Below the pieces are notes generated by a model. It did no database searches. It saw only the letters and a list, made by a program, of their open reading frames with translations, and was not told the origin of the DNA. DNA of 64,000 bases, taken from Sordariomycetes sp. S80-01Y (Eukaryota > Ascomycota > Sordariomycetes). A program made the position numbers and the translations under genes. Shown piece by piece: positions 46,097 to 58,217 of this stretch. The DNA is taken from the NCBI GenBank assembly GCA_037042185.1, contig JAXQJY010000021.1, positions 496,001 to 560,000 of the forward strand, read 5' to 3'. How positions within the stretch are numbered: the stretch's first letter is position 1; each line of letters starts with the position of its first letter.

Positions 46097-47410
46097 TTAC
46101 GCCTTTCCACCAGCCTTAGTCGTCGTCTTACGTGCCGGACCGCGGAAACGCGCCGGCCCCAGCCCTTGGCGGATCTCTTCTAACTGCTGGAGACCAGTCT
46201 GTGCCTTGTGCTTCTTGTTTGTCCGCTTGCCAGGCTTGGTATAGTTGCCGAGGAAGTCGTCCAAGATGCCATCAAAATCGCCACGGACAGGGCCGTCAAC
46301 GGTCGAGGCCGCGGATGTCTGCGACATGGATGCCATGTCATCCATATCCTCGTTATACCGCTCCTCAAGCTTGTCGAACCTCTCATCAAGCAAGTTCAGC
46401 TGATCCGTCCGCACTAGCGACGACGAAGTCATGGAGTAGTTGGAGGCGTCCGTCAGAGCACCTTTGCGCTTCTTCTTCTTCATGCCGCCGTTCGTCGTCG
46501 TCGTCCACGTTGTCTGGACGTCGGCCTGTGATGGGTCTGCTGGTGGTTTGGCGCGTCCAGCCTTCTCCTCCTGCTTGAACTTTTTGAACTCTGCCATCCA
46601 GTCCTGTGATGGACCCTCCTCAGGCTGATCCCCTGGTGCGTGCACCAGCTGTGGGACGTCGTCGTTGTACTCTCGCGTGGGCTTCGCTGTGTCGTCCGAT
46701 TCATAGCCCTCCTCGTCATAGTACTGGGCCTCCTCAAAATCGTAGTCGTCCAGCTCTTCGCCGTCCTTCGTCAAATCCTTGAAGATATCGTCGTCATCGT
46801 CGTCCACATACGCATCGTCCTCGAGCGCCTCGAGGGCTTCCCTTAATCTCGGGTCCATGTCCGGCTGGAAGCCTTTGATCGCATCCGGCACATCCTGCTG
46901 CGCCTCATACGATAGCCTTGTGAGGTTTTTCGACGGCAGCATGACCTCATCAATATCCGCCTGTGATGATTTCTCCAAGTCCAGGTCCTTCAACGCATCC
47001 TCGAGCGATTGCTTCTGCTTGCCCTTGTTCTTGGTTGACTCGGCCTCGACAAACACGACTTCGCCCCCTGAATTTTGGTTGAGATCGCGCATATGCTGCA
47101 TATAGTCGTACTCGGTATCGTCGTAATAGATGCCATGATTGGCAGCCTCGCCCTCGTTCGCGCGAATGCTCTGCGCCTCGGACCCAAGTTCTGACGCGAG
47201 ATCATCTAGCTGCTTGCCCTTGCCTTGTCCCTTTTGTGTCGGGTTCAAAACCATCGATGGCGCCTCATCATCATGGATGAGAGGATCGTTTTGCGGCCGG
47301 TGAACGAGGGTGAAGTGTTGCGCCGTGCGCTTGTCGCTGCTGCCGTCAGTGCTGTTCGTGAACAGGGTCCTTAGAGCAGTTGGTACTTACATCCACTTGC
47401 CTTTGGGCAT
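46097..47410 (-). CDS. LTV1: LTV1, 40S ribosomal subunit biogenesis and export factor
   Basis: Two exons (47410-47391, 47336-46097) encode 419 aa. The first exon has only 20 nt (MPKGKW plus two bases). The chosen acceptor gives W-I-D-K-R-T-A-Q-H-F-T-L-V-H-R, matching the conserved LTV1 start (AQHFxLVHRxQxDP). The middle is strongly acidic (DDAYVDDDDDDIFKDL) and the C-terminal part is RFDKLEERYNEDMDDM, then a basic tail (KPGKRTNKKHKAQ), as in the family. LTV1 binds the pre-40S head near Rps3 and is released by phosphorylation before translation competence. It shares a 407-bp divergent promoter with LSG1. The acceptor lies in a CAGCAG tandem, so a one-residue variant is possible. Confidence 0.92.
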
Positions 47411-47817
47411 TCTGGCTGTGATATAAGTCCAGCGAGCTACTCAATCAGCGTTTGTAAGTGATGGAAAAAGCAGGTCGACGGGTCGAAGTTTAGCTTGCCG
47501 TGGTGGTCGAACACGATATTGGGCTTTCACGAAGGGCACGAAAAGTTTCGCGGGGCACCGAAATTTCTGGCACCGTTATCCGTTATCTCTGCACTGTGTC
47601 TGTGGCGCCGCAGCCCACAGATTGTACAGTACGAATACAAAATGACGAAGATTTGCCCCTCCATCGCCTGGCAATTATTCAGCCTGAGGAGTCACCTCGA
47701 CTCATTCCTCCATCAACATCTCACCCGTTTTGACCTCAAAACGCCCTTCTTCCCCAGTAAGACAGCCTGATCTTACACCGCTACACCCACAGAGAGAGCG
47801 CTGGCAAAACCGCAATC
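47411..47817. promoter_or_regulatory. Shared divergent promoter of LTV1 and LSG1
   Basis: Only 407 bp separate the two start codons. One gene serves the small and the other the large ribosomal subunit, so co-regulation from this region is likely. No TATA box is obvious; a C-rich leader precedes the LSG1 ATG (CAATCATGG). Confidence 0.6.
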
Positions 47818-49740
47818 ATGGTGCTCGCCAAGTCCAAGAACAAGGTCGGTCTGGGCAACTCGCTCATGAACGACCGCTTCGGCAAAGGCAAAGGCGCCGA
47901 CCGAAAGAAAGCCTCCGCCGTCGCGCGAACCAACAACGTCACCGGCGAGTCCTACCTCGTAAACGAGAAGCAGGATGCTGCTTGGGTCAAGATGCGCTCC
48001 GTCACCGAGCAGGGCGCCCTCGATGAATTCCTCAGCACCGCCCAGCTGGCGGGCACGGACTTTGCGGCAGAGAAGATGAACAACGTCAAGATCATCCACA
48101 CCGACCAAAGAAATCCGTACCTTTTGAGCTCTCAAGAGGAGAGGGTTGTGTTGGGGAAGCACAGACTTCACAAGAACAGGCTTACGGTGCCGAGGAGGCC
48201 GAAGTGGGATAAGGATACCACGGCGCAGCAGTTGGATGTCAGAGAGAGGGAGGCATTCTTGAACTGGAGGAGAGGCCTGGCTGAGCTGCAAGAGAACAAT
48301 GACCTGTTGATGACACCTTTCGAGAGGAACATTGAGGTCTGGAGGCAATTATGGCGAGTGATTGAGCGTTCGGATCTGGTCGTTCAGATTGTTGATGCCA
48401 GGAACCCATTGCTGTTCCGCTCTGAGGATTTGGAGGACTACGTCAAGGAGGTTGACCCGAAAAAGGAGAACCTTCTTCTTATCAACAAGTCAGACATGTT
48501 GACCGAGAAGCAAAGGCGGGCGTGGGCCAAGCACCTCCGCGAGGCCAAGATCGCGTTCAAGTTCTTCTCCGCACACCTGGCTGCCGAGGCCAACGAGGCC
48601 GACAGCGAGTCCGAGGACGAGACCCCCGCCGTGCCCACGTTCAGGGAGGCGTCCGCAAAGGCCTCTGAGAAGCAGCCGGCGGAAGCGCAGGCCGAGGACG
48701 AGGATGATGAGGAGGGCGGCGGCGCAGAGCTCGCCGAGGACGACACCAGAATCCTAACCATTGAGGAACTGGAGGATATCTTCCTACGCCACGCACCCGA
48801 CGACGCCGAAGGTGACCACAAACTGCAAGTCGGTCTGATAGGATACCCCAACGTCGGAAAGTCCTCCACCATCAACGCCCTCATCGGAGCCAAAAAGGTG
48901 TCCGTCTCGGCAACCCCCGGAAAGACGAAGCACTTCCAGACCATCCACCTCTCAGAACGCGTCATCCTATGTGACTGTCCTGGTCTTGTCTTCCCCAACT
49001 TCGCCACCACCAAAGCCGACCTCGTCTGCAACGGCATCCTGCCCATCGACCAGATGAGAGAGTACGCGGGGCCCGGCGGCCTCGTCACCCAGCGCATCCC
49101 GAAGAACTTCCTCGAGGCAATCTACGGTATCCACATCAAGACCAGGCCGATAGAAGAGGGCGGGACGGGAACGCCCACGGCCGAGGAGCTGCTCCGCGCA
49201 TACGCCTCGGCGAGGGGATTCCAGACCCAAGGTCTCGGCCAGCCCGACGAGGCCCGCGCGGCGCGCTACGTCCTCAAGGACTACGTCAACGGCAAGCTCC
49301 TCTACGTCTCCCCGCCGCCCGGCATCGACGACGGCGCCGACTTCAACAAGGAGCTCTACACGGAGTACAACCTCCCCGAGAAGCGGCGCGCGGCCCTCGT
49401 TTCGCAGGTCGACTCCCTCTCCCTGGAGAACCCCGGCGACGACGCCTCACTGGCGTCCGACTTCATCGCGCTCCCCGAGGGCCCCAAGTCCCAGTCGATA
49501 GACAAGCGCTTCTTCGGGCAGAGCGGGAGCGGCGGCCACGTGCAGCAGCCCTTCAACCACAAGTACACGGAGCAGGGCAAGGAGAAGCCCATCAGCGGCA
49601 GGAAGGCCAGGACCATGGTCGCGCTCGAGAACGGCATGGATCCCCAGGACGTGCAGGTCGTGAGCGGGAAGAAGCACTTCAAGGGGGGCGCGAGGAGCAA
49701 GAAGGGGAAGAAGAAGACGGCGCAGGACGATAGCGACTAA
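47818..49740 (+). CDS. LSG1: LSG1, cytoplasmic GTPase for 60S maturation (NMD3 release)
   Basis: A single exon encodes 640 aa, as in yeast Lsg1. It is a circularly permuted GTPase: G4 NKSD (223-226) precedes G1 GYPNVGKSS (342-350) and G3 DCPG (386-389). Between them lies an acidic insert (DSESEDETPAVP and EDEDDEEGGG). The N-terminus MVLAKSKNKVGLGNSLM is the family start, and FERNIEVWRQLWRVIERSD precedes the GTPase. The C-terminus is lysine-rich (RSKKGKKKTAQDD). Lsg1 acts late in the cytoplasm to release the export adaptor Nmd3 during Rpl10 loading. The 3' half has very high GC at third positions. It converges on the GT2 gene. Confidence 0.96.
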   Translation: MVLAKSKNKVGLGNSLMNDRFGKGKGADRKKASAVARTNNVTGESYLVNEKQDAAWVKMRSVTEQGALDEFLSTAQLAGTDFAAEKMNNVKIIHTDQRNPYLLSSQEERVVLGKHRLHKNRLTVPRRPKWDKDTTAQQLDVREREAFLNWRRGLAELQENNDLLMTPFERNIEVWRQLWRVIERSDLVVQIVDARNPLLFRSEDLEDYVKEVDPKKENLLLINKSDMLTEKQRRAWAKHLREAKIAFKFFSAHLAAEANEADSESEDETPAVPTFREASAKASEKQPAEAQAEDEDDEEGGGAELAEDDTRILTIEELEDIFLRHAPDDAEGDHKLQVGLIGYPNVGKSSTINALIGAKKVSVSATPGKTKHFQTIHLSERVILCDCPGLVFPNFATTKADLVCNGILPIDQMREYAGPGGLVTQRIPKNFLEAIYGIHIKTRPIEEGGTGTPTAEELLRAYASARGFQTQGLGQPDEARAARYVLKDYVNGKLLYVSPPPGIDDGADFNKELYTEYNLPEKRRAALVSQVDSLSLENPGDDASLASDFIALPEGPKSQSIDKRFFGQSGSGGHVQQPFNHKYTEQGKEKPISGRKARTMVALENGMDPQDVQVVSGKKHFKGGARSKKGKKKTAQDDSD

Positions 49741-50146
49741 GTCTCATGATTTACGAATGAAAAGAAAAAAGATGATTTCCGCAACTTGCCTTTGATGCGC
49801 ACTACCAATGGCCTCCTCGGGGGCATCACTTGATCCCCTCCCGACTCATATTTTCAAGTTCAAATAGCAGCTCATTATCACAGCAGTTCGGGAGATTGAA
49901 GGAGCATATTGACTGAGTATCATCATGAATAAGCAGAGTGTCAATCCTGAACTACCATTACCGAGCCCGAATAAGATGTAAAAAGATGTAAAGCACGCTC
50001 TATCCCAAAGCACCAGCGCAGTCGTCAGAAGCCGTCATAAAATCCGTCCGACAAAGAAGAATACAAGAGCCCTCAACAGCCGACCATCATTACTCGGCGC
50101 CCCCCTCTCAGGACCAGCTCGTCGAAGGGGAGCCCGCTAACCCGGC
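49741..50146. other. Convergent intergenic spacer
   Basis: 406 bp lie between the LSG1 and GT2 stop codons. It is more AT-rich than the flanking genes, as expected for 3' UTRs. No gene or repeat was seen. Confidence 0.6.
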
Positions 50147-53020
50147 TTAGTAGTTGAAGACCATCAAGCTCGGGTTCAGAACGAGCGGGACGAGGGCGTG
50201 CATTCCCAGGTTCAGGGCCAGGGGCACGATGACGGTGAAGTCCTTGATCTCCCAGTCAGGGTGCGCGAAGGCGCCCAGGTACACCATGCCGCCGACGACG
50301 AGGGCGATGAAGACGTACATCCACTTGAAGGTCTTGAAGATGCGCGGCATCTCCTGGAAGAAGTTGGACTCCTCCTTCTCCTTGGAGGTGCTGCCCCACT
50401 CCATGTCGATGTGGAACAGGTGGCAGAGCAGCGCGACGGTGATGTGGTACGCGATGCCGCCGAAGAAGCACGTCATCATGGGCGACCACTTGAAGTTCTC
50501 GCACAGGCTGCCCAGGAGCGAGCGCTCGCCGGTGCGGTAGCGGAGGAAGGCGAGGGAGATGTGGCCGAGGGCGTTGAAGACGACGACGAGGGAGATGAAG
50601 ACCTCCCACGAGGTGAGGTAGCACGAGGCCAGGTCGTCGCGGAACCAGCCGACCACGAAGTAGTTGACGATGGTGAGGAGCAGGGCGGAGCCGAGGGCGA
50701 AGTAGGAACACATGTACGAGATGATGGACAGCTTGCTGCTCCACATGATGTTGCTGCCCAGGAAGGTGTAGAACAGGGGCGTGAAGGGTCCCTTGAAGAT
50801 CCAGCGATGGAAAGGATGGAAGATCATCTCCGACACGCCGTATGCGTACTTTTGCCAGCGGGCAATCTCGTCGTAGATTGTGAGCGACACACCCTCCTTG
50901 AACCCATCGCCGTGGTAGCTCGCCACGCGAACGACGTTGCCGGCCATCTGCAGCCGCAGCGAGATATCGAAGTCCTCGGAGACGTGGTTCTCGGACCACC
51001 AGCAGGTGTAGTCCTCGGTCTCGGGACGGCCGACGTCCTGGATGGCCTGCCAGCGGAGGAAGGCGTTGTGGCCGACGAAGGGAGCGACCTCGCCAGAGCC
51101 GATGGAGAAGCGGATGGAGGAGTAGACCAGGTTGGTGAAGAAGGTGATGCCGTTCTCGAAGTAGTCGTGGGAGACTTGCATGACGCCGGTGTTGTGCTGG
51201 CAGATGGCCATTTCAGGGGAGAGGAACATCTCAGCGGCACCGTATAGGAGACAGTCAACGGGCTGCAATTGTTAGCAAAAATTCTAGACGGTCGAGGGAA
51301 ACGGTCACTCACCACGCGGGTGTCGGAGTCGACAATGAGAATGATCTCGCCCACCCGGATGTTGCCCTCGGCCCAGGCAGTCTGCCTCTCACCCAGAACA
51401 CGGGCGAGCGCAGTCTGGTACATGGCCTCCTCCTCCGCCTCGTCAACCAGGTCGCCTTCGCCGCTCTCGATCCTCGCGTCAATCATCTGCTGCAGCTGCG
51501 CCTCAACCGCCTGCGAGACGTTGAGCGCGAAGTTCATGTTAGAAGCCTTCTTGAACTTGCCCTTCCGGACGAAGCCCTCCTCGCCGTTGTGCTTGGGACG
51601 CGCGACCCAGCCAATGTTGTTGTCATGGTAGAAGTCGCGACGCTGCTGGATGTCCTCCTCGGAGAGACCGGCGCGCAGGCCATCGTCGTTGATGAAAATG
51701 TTGGCGGAGCCGCCGTGGGACTCGTAGAAGGAGATGGCTGCCTGGAGAGACTTGACGGTAGGGATGATGACGGATTCCATGCCCTCCTTGTAGACCGGCA
51801 TTTGGATGGTGATCCTCGGTGGAGTAAAGCCATCGGCATAGGCGCGTTTGAGACTTGGCTTGTAGCAGGAGTAGTAGCGCGAATTGGTGGTGGTGCCGCC
51901 AATGGGACCAACGACTTGAAACAAGTTGGTGAAGATGACGAGGAAAAAGAACAGACTGATGCAGATGAGGAGCGGGATCGGCGCGAGGAGGGCGAGGCGG
52001 ATGTAGGTTCCGTCGAGCATGCATTCGCTGACGAGCTTGCCGACGTAGAAGCCGAACAGGAGGCAGATGCAGAGACACATGGCGCACCCGACAAAGAAGG
52101 CAGAAGTGCGCATCACAGGCCGGGCGAGAGACTCTGGACGCTCATATGATGGGTCTCGGTCGAGGATCTCGTCCTTCTCCTCAATCACCGTCACCGGCGG
52201 GCCCTTCTCCAACCCAGGGGTCGAGGCAAAATTGTTGCTCGAGACCGCGGATGAGAGGATGGAGGGCGTTCTCGTAGGCGGTGCTGGCACCTGGAGAATG
52301 TTGAACGGGAGGCTAGCATTGCCCCAAACCTGAGTTCATTGTTAGAAATCATGTTCAGCTCGTTCGCTTGGAAAGACTTACGAGTGAAAGGAGACGCTCC
52401 TCCACGCGGGTCGCCTGAGGAATGATGTTCTGCAAATCATCCTGCCAAACCAAAACCAATCGCTCCTGACGACAGATACAAGCATACTGAAACTTCTTCA
52501 CATTCGAGGGCTGCGCCGATGTCAAAGAATCGATGATCTGCAGTTGCGAGCCGTCCTTGAACCGCAGCTCGGTCTGTCCCGGTGTAAGTGAGTTGATTAT
52601 GCCGTCCAACATGGAGGGGCGCATCGTAAGCGCCACCATCAGGTTAAGCCGGATAACTGCGCCCTGGAGAACGTGGGAGACCTGGTCGGGCGAAGTCACG
52701 TAGCTGCCTCGGGTTCGGCGCATGAGAACACCCATGCAATCTTCCGGGCTGGGGTTGGACGGGATCCAGGCGCTCGCCTGCATCCTTTTGTAAAGGTAGC
52801 TGATCATCTTCTGAGGTTAGAGCAGTCTTTCACAAAAGCGTTTCGAAGGTTCTCATACCGTCTTGAAACGAAAGTCGTCATCGTACGTGATACTCAGCGG
52901 GGACATGCCGCCAGTGCGAGGCTCGCTGCTCATCTCTGAAGTGAAGGACATGGCCGCCGAGGACATCCTCGGTGCCCGCAGAGACTGGCCCTGCATCGAG
53001 GGCGAGGGCGAGTGGTTCAT
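50147..53020 (-). CDS. Membrane glycosyltransferase family 2 (hyphal-growth GT2 type)
   Basis: Four exons (53020-52859, 52810-52382, 52329-51313, 51262-50147) encode 907 aa; all introns are GT-AG, 48-52 nt and phase 0. A cytosolic N-domain is followed by two membrane segments (TSAFFVGCAMCLCICLLFGF and LALLAPIPLLICISLFFFLV). The GT-A domain has MPVYKEG, FINDDG, DSD at 531-533 (metal binding) and SEDFDISLRLQ. Three or more membrane segments follow (LLLTIVNYFVVGWF, VFISLVVVFNAL). The acceptor-site motif is QxxRW in chitin and hyaluronan synthases; here it appears as EIARW. This architecture matches the fungal GT2 proteins needed for filamentous growth in plant-pathogenic moulds; the polymer made is unknown. 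Part of exon 3 and exon 4 have extreme third-position C usage, producing long spurious frames on the other strand. Confidence 0.9.
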
Positions 53021-56000
53021 GATTGTGAGTAGCGAGTGGATGCTCGAGCGAAGACCGAAGGAAGGCTGGCGGGAGCCAAGAGGTGACTTATGAGAAGTCA
53101 AGCAACCACCATCTGCTCTGGATGCTTGAGAATGTTGGAAGATGGGCTTGGTATTAGAACAAGATGGGGCAGAAGCGAGGCTTGTCAATGGAAATTTCTA
53201 TCTCAAAAAAACAACGAGCGCCGACGGTCTGGGCAACGCGATAGCACAAAGTACGAGGCATCGAGGCGCAAAGCTGAGAGCCGAGACCGCCACGACGGCG
53301 TCAACATGTGAATAGTTTCAAGGAGGACTTGTTCAGCAGGTACCTTTCCTGAGACGCACGCCCGACACGACTCGGCGTCGCTGGGGAAATCCGGTCCCGG
53401 CATGGTCAGTCGAGACTCCCGCTGGCAGCGTCAAGACCAAGAGCTGAAGCTACCCCTGCCCACGGCATTGGGCGAGATCTCGGTGCAGTAGCCAGCAGGC
53501 CACGAGAGAGAGAGATACCAGCCCGCTAGGAGATCTCCGAAAAGATGCGTGAACGGTGCACCGTAGGGCCAGCAGGGGCGGTGCGGCACGAGGGTTTTCC
53601 AGGGGTGGGAGGAGGAGCTGAGGACCGTTGTGGCGGGCTATCGCAAGATGGACCAGGAAGAAAGAGGCCATAGCGCCCCATGCACACAACAGACAGCATG
53701 ATGCAGGCATTACTTTGCAGAAGGGACGGGCATGGCACGGCCACAGCGTGGCAGTCTGCAGGGAGGCGTGTGTAAGTGCCCAGCTCTGGCGGGATCCGGG
53801 CGGGTGCGAGGGAAGACGTTGCCGGACCTGACTAGAGGGTGCTAGGCACCAAGGGTCCAAACGGTGAGGACTCAGGGCCGGGCGAGGCGAGGCGAGGCAC
53901 CACCGGGGGTTCCAGCCTCCGGGCGCGAGGATCCAGAGGCCCGCCAGAGGCCCGCCAGCAGCAGACAGACGTCTGCGTGGGCGCGTGGGAGGGAGATCTA
54001 CGGCACAGCGTCCTGCTGAAAGGGCCGACGACCTGTCGTAAACCCGCATGCGCGGAACCAGCTCCCCGAGAGGCTGTCATTCTCAACGGGCACACCCTTC
54101 AGCAGCGTCCGGGGCCTCTCGTTTGCAGCGCGTGTGCTGCACTCTGCAGGTAGCCTGGCTGCAAGAAGAAGAAACGCTCTCTGCTGGGGAAAAGTCTGTG
54201 AAAGCGTCTTACTGACCCGTCAGCGGGTAACTACTCCAGCATAGCGATTGCTGAATCGCACACGTTGAGCTTGTGAGCCGTGGACGCGCCTCAGGATGGT
54301 CGTCCGCTCAAAGTTCAGGGCCCCGTCCTCAGGGGGGGCGGGTAAAATCTCCTCGATCAAGATTGATCAGAGCAAGGATTGGGGGACGCGGCGCCCAAGC
54401 CACGACGGGTGGTGGGAGAGAAGGCCAGCCAGGTTGCCAGGCAAGCCAGGTTGTCTAAGGTACTCTGTAGGCTAAGGCAAAGCCCCCTGCCAGGGCCGCA
54501 TGGTTCTGAGTGAGGTCAGGTAGGCGAGCGGGTCTCCAATAGCCACGCCGCGAGCGCTGCTCCCAAGCCAATACTGCCCGGGGGGGCCAAGCACCGTCTC
54601 TGCGACGGCTGCCGATACGCGCTTGTGTCGCTGCTGGCGCCATTTTGATATCGAGTTGCAACTGGATGCTGGCTCTGCCGGAGTATCGCCACGGCTGGAC
54701 CAGCGCTCAGCACGCCCGTCGCCAACCCGTCTCCGCGGGCGCTGAGGGCTCGTCGGTGCCGCGTCGTCGAAATAAGGCTGATGCGCAGCCTCGCCCGTCA
54801 CACCAGCAGAGCGCCTGAATGGGCTTTTGTGTTTCGTGGCGGCGGTGAACTGTTGATAGCGCATGGTGGCTTGGCCCGAAATGGAGTGCAAAAGAAAGCG
54901 TGGCTGGCCTTTTGGGGCTAAAACCGCCGTGGCAGCCCGCCTAGGGTCTCGGAGGGAAAAAGAGAGTGTGTCTCGGCCCGGATGGATGACGGAGCCGGAT
55001 CCAGGTGCTAGAGATCTCAGAGGCTCGAAATTCGTCACTGACAGGGATCAGCAGGCACATGTTGTGTGCCCCGAATTCTTTTTTGATCCCTCCCCGTCAT
55101 TCCAGTTGACCTCATTTTGCACCAGCCAATGCTGCCTTCTTCAACGGCGGGCGTGTGCCAACCGTAGCCACGGGCCATGTGCGCGCTCTGTGTGCTCTGC
55201 TGATAACACCGAGGACGTGGCATTGGGCACCGAATGCATCCTGCGCCGCCACCAACGCAGCAATGCATGCCTCTCGTATTGTTATCTACCACCCGGTCCC
55301 CTCGCACAGCTCGACGTATTTGGTCCTAAACGAACGAAACCCTCCTGTTGGTGTTAGTGTCAGTGCCAGACGCACCAGCAGCCTCCACCGTTACAGCCGT
55401 GCGGTTGCCCAGGGTCGCTAACACCTGGGCCTCCACGCGCCCGGTCTGGCCCCCGTGGGCCTCAACTACCCATCAATGCCTCGCCACAATACGAGTGGCA
55501 TCTCCTACTGCTTTTCAGGGTCCCGGTAGCGCCTCGATAGCGTCATTAGCCCCCCGGCAGCTGGTCTCTAGTGCCAGAACAGAAACCCGTCCACACGCCT
55601 GAGACGCCCCCTTTGAGCTCGGAGAATAGAACAGAGGTCCCTCTCGCAGCTCTGGACTCCAGGGAGAGGCCATCACCTGAATCCAAAGCTTTGAACCGGG
55701 GCACACCTGGACGCAGCCGGTGCAGGAACTCTATTTGCATTATTCTCATGGCTCAACAGGCACCGCGCACAGGACCGGCGGCCGCTGGGAGATTTGCTGG
55801 CACTTGCAAGTGCTGCGCGACCCCACGGCCACGGCTACCACACCGAGCCCACCGTCCCTAGACAGGAGAATAGCTCTCGCAAGCTTCGCTGCTCCGACGG
55901 TGGCGCCTCTTCACAGCCAATTTCGAAACAGAGTCGCATCCGGCTGCTTCGGCCTTCGAGAATCCACGTGCATCCTCGTCGGCCGCACGGCGAGCATCAT

Positions 56001-56555
56001 GATGGTGTGTGCCAACGTTCCTTTGTCGTGACTGGTCTCTCTCGTTCAGCCCGACGGAGGGGAACGCAAAGGGAGCCTCCTGCTATCGTCGCTCGCGCTG
56101 CAATAAAGGCGCAGGTGTTTTATTTTGCAATCTCAGGGTGCCAACGCTGTGTGTGATATCTGCAGCGTTGGGGTTCCGCATCTGCAGCATGTGCAATATA
56201 ATACGTACAGATCTATTCCTGGCACCCAGCCCACCACCCATGTTGAATGAATCATTGACAGGTAGCATTACTCAAGATTTGCCGCATACCCTTGAACAGG
56301 TCAATTATTCCATATTATCATATTTCCAGTCTAGTGATAGGCAAATCGACGCACAATCCCCGGGACCCTGGCCAATAACACCGATCTCGATCCTTAACAG
56401 ACTCAATATCCGAGGCAACGCCTGGCTCCTCCCCGACAGAAATGACAGAAAGTGTTGAGATTTGTCAACAGTAATTCCAAGCCCCCTCATTATCGTGACC
56501 GTACGCCGTTTGTGTGAATAAGCAAAGCAAAGCAAAAGGCGCGCCCCGGCGAGGA
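53021..56555. other. Gene-free intergenic region, 3.5 kb
   Basis: It lies upstream of GT2 and downstream of the GH16 gene. Frames here are short and mostly produced by high GC. It contains a GCGAG microsatellite (53881-53897), imperfect repeats of GCCAGGTTG and CCAGGCAAG (54428-54452) and many palindromic GC-rich patches. No start, splice or family evidence supports a gene. A long GT2 leader or regulatory region is possible. Confidence 0.5.
53881..53897 (+). repeat. GCGAG microsatellite
   Basis: The pentamer gcgag(g) is repeated about three times in a row (gcgaggcgaggcgaggc). It is short and has no assigned role. Confidence 0.65.
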
Positions 56556-58217
56556 CTAGAGCTCGGAGGCGCCGCAAGCGCCAGCCTGCCACATCTTGAC
56601 CGACTTGACCGTCATGCCTCGCTTATCGCCCTCTCCCCATGTCGGCAGCCACTTGTCCGCGGCGTTCCAGAATGACCACTGCGCGTTGGTGGCACCGTCG
56701 ATCCAAGGCTTGTCGTCGACCTTGTCCCTGTTCACAGTTAGACCATTGAATTCACATCAAGCCGGCGAAGCACGAGGTCAACTTACAGGAACCAGCCAGT
56801 CTTCGATCCCACGGCCACATTCAGGATCAGGTAGAAGTCCTGGTCAAAGGGCGCGTTGCCTGTCGTGCTTTCCGAGTGCGCCCACGGGTTGGCGAGCAAG
56901 GTCTGGTTCTCGGCCATCTTGCTGAAGCCGCCGAGGTCGTAGAGTGGCTTCTTCTCCTTGAAGCCGACGAAGAGAATCTGGTGGATGCGGGAGTCGATGT
57001 AGAAGTAGATGTAGTCGGGCGTCCACTGGATGCCGTACGTGTGGAAGCCGTCCGAGTAGTCGCCGCGGCGCAGCTTCTTGGCTGAGGTGGTGCGGTAGTA
57101 GGCATCCGTGGCCGAGGTAGGACCCCAATGAAGGGTTCCGTAGTAAAAGTTGCGGCCGCCCTCGTCGTAGCCGCGCGCGTTGCCGCGGGACTCCATGATG
57201 TCGATCTCACCGGACCGGGGCCACTCGCCGTAGACGGAGTTCTCGGGCATCATCCCTTTTCCCGTCGCGTCAGCAAACACAAATCCTCATGAAAGGTCAA
57301 CGCAGCAGAGGGACTCACAGATAGCCGGCCAGATCCAGTCGCCCTTGGGAAGCTTGGCCTCCACCTCCACCCGTCCGTACTTGATGCTCTTGCTTCCCTT
57401 GGTGGTCAACCTCGCGCTCCTCACGGGGGGGATCATGTCGCCCTCATCCGGATCGCTCGTGATCCGGCAGGAGGAGTTCTTCTTGCTGGTGCAGCTGTCG
57501 TCCTTGAAGAGGTCGAGCGTGTAGTTGCTGTACAGCTGATCGTTCGTAATGTCCGTGGTCTCATTGGTGAGGGTGGGCACAATGTGCAGGCCCTCGGCGT
57601 CAATGTACGTGTTGCGCTCATCGGTGGTGGTCCAGTCAAAGGAGCCGGTGCCGTAGCCATCGAGCTGGACCTCGTAGGACCACACGTCCGTGTTGAGGGT
57701 CTTGAAGTCATCTTCATAGATGAGACAGTACTGCGCGCGGGACGGGTCAGCCGTTGGGTCTCAAACTTCCCCAGATCTACGCAGCATCGGCCACCCGCAT
57801 TCCAGTCGTACAAGCGAAGGCCCACATCCCGCACGACGGAAGGCTACCGACATACAACGTCGCGGGGAGAACAAATCGAACAGCACTCACATCAGCTGGT
57901 CTGTACGGCCAGACCGTCACGAAGCAGATGACACCCGCGCCCGCGAAGCCGAGCAGGATGAAGATGCCCACGATGAGGTTGTTCCACCGCGTCTTCTTCA
58001 TGGCCGGGTCGGCGAGCCACGGCTTCTCGTACTCGCCGCGCAGACGGTAGGTCTTGAACTTGTGCTTGCCGGCCGGCGCCTCTGGGAAGGGGTAGCCGGC
58101 AACTGACGCCGGAGCCGAGGGCTCGACATCGGGAGTGTCGACGTTGTCGAGCGAGGGCGCGCCCGACGTGCGCTGCGACTTGCGCTTGAAGGGTGTTGGT
58201 GTCTCCGTCCCAGACAT
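56556..58217 (-). CDS. Membrane-anchored GH16 glycosidase (beta-glucanase type)
   Basis: Four exons (58217-57891, 57730-57320 or 57319, 57255-56787, 56727-56556) encode 459 aa. Intron 1 is long (about 160 nt); the others are about 60 nt. The protein has a cytosolic tail, one membrane segment at about 80-102 (LIVGIFILLGFAGAGVICFV) and an outside catalytic domain, so it is a type II membrane protein. GH16 features are YCLIYEDDFKTLNTDVWSYE, KYGRVEVEAKLPKGDWIWPA, and the active-site GEIDIMES with E263 and E268 as nucleophile and acid/base. The end reads GWFLDKVDDKPWID and SFWNAADKWLPTW. This group is annotated as beta-1,3(4)-glucanase or glucan-binding-protein-like and probably acts on cell-wall glucan; substrate is not proved. 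An odd cysteine near the end (AGACGAS) may be disulphide-bonded. Confidence 0.9.

Noticed and set aside
50198-51247. A 349-codon plus-strand frame
   Set aside because: It is antisense to GT2 exon 4, rich in Glu/Val/Asp/Gly and produced by the C-biased third positions of the real gene; no family resemblance.
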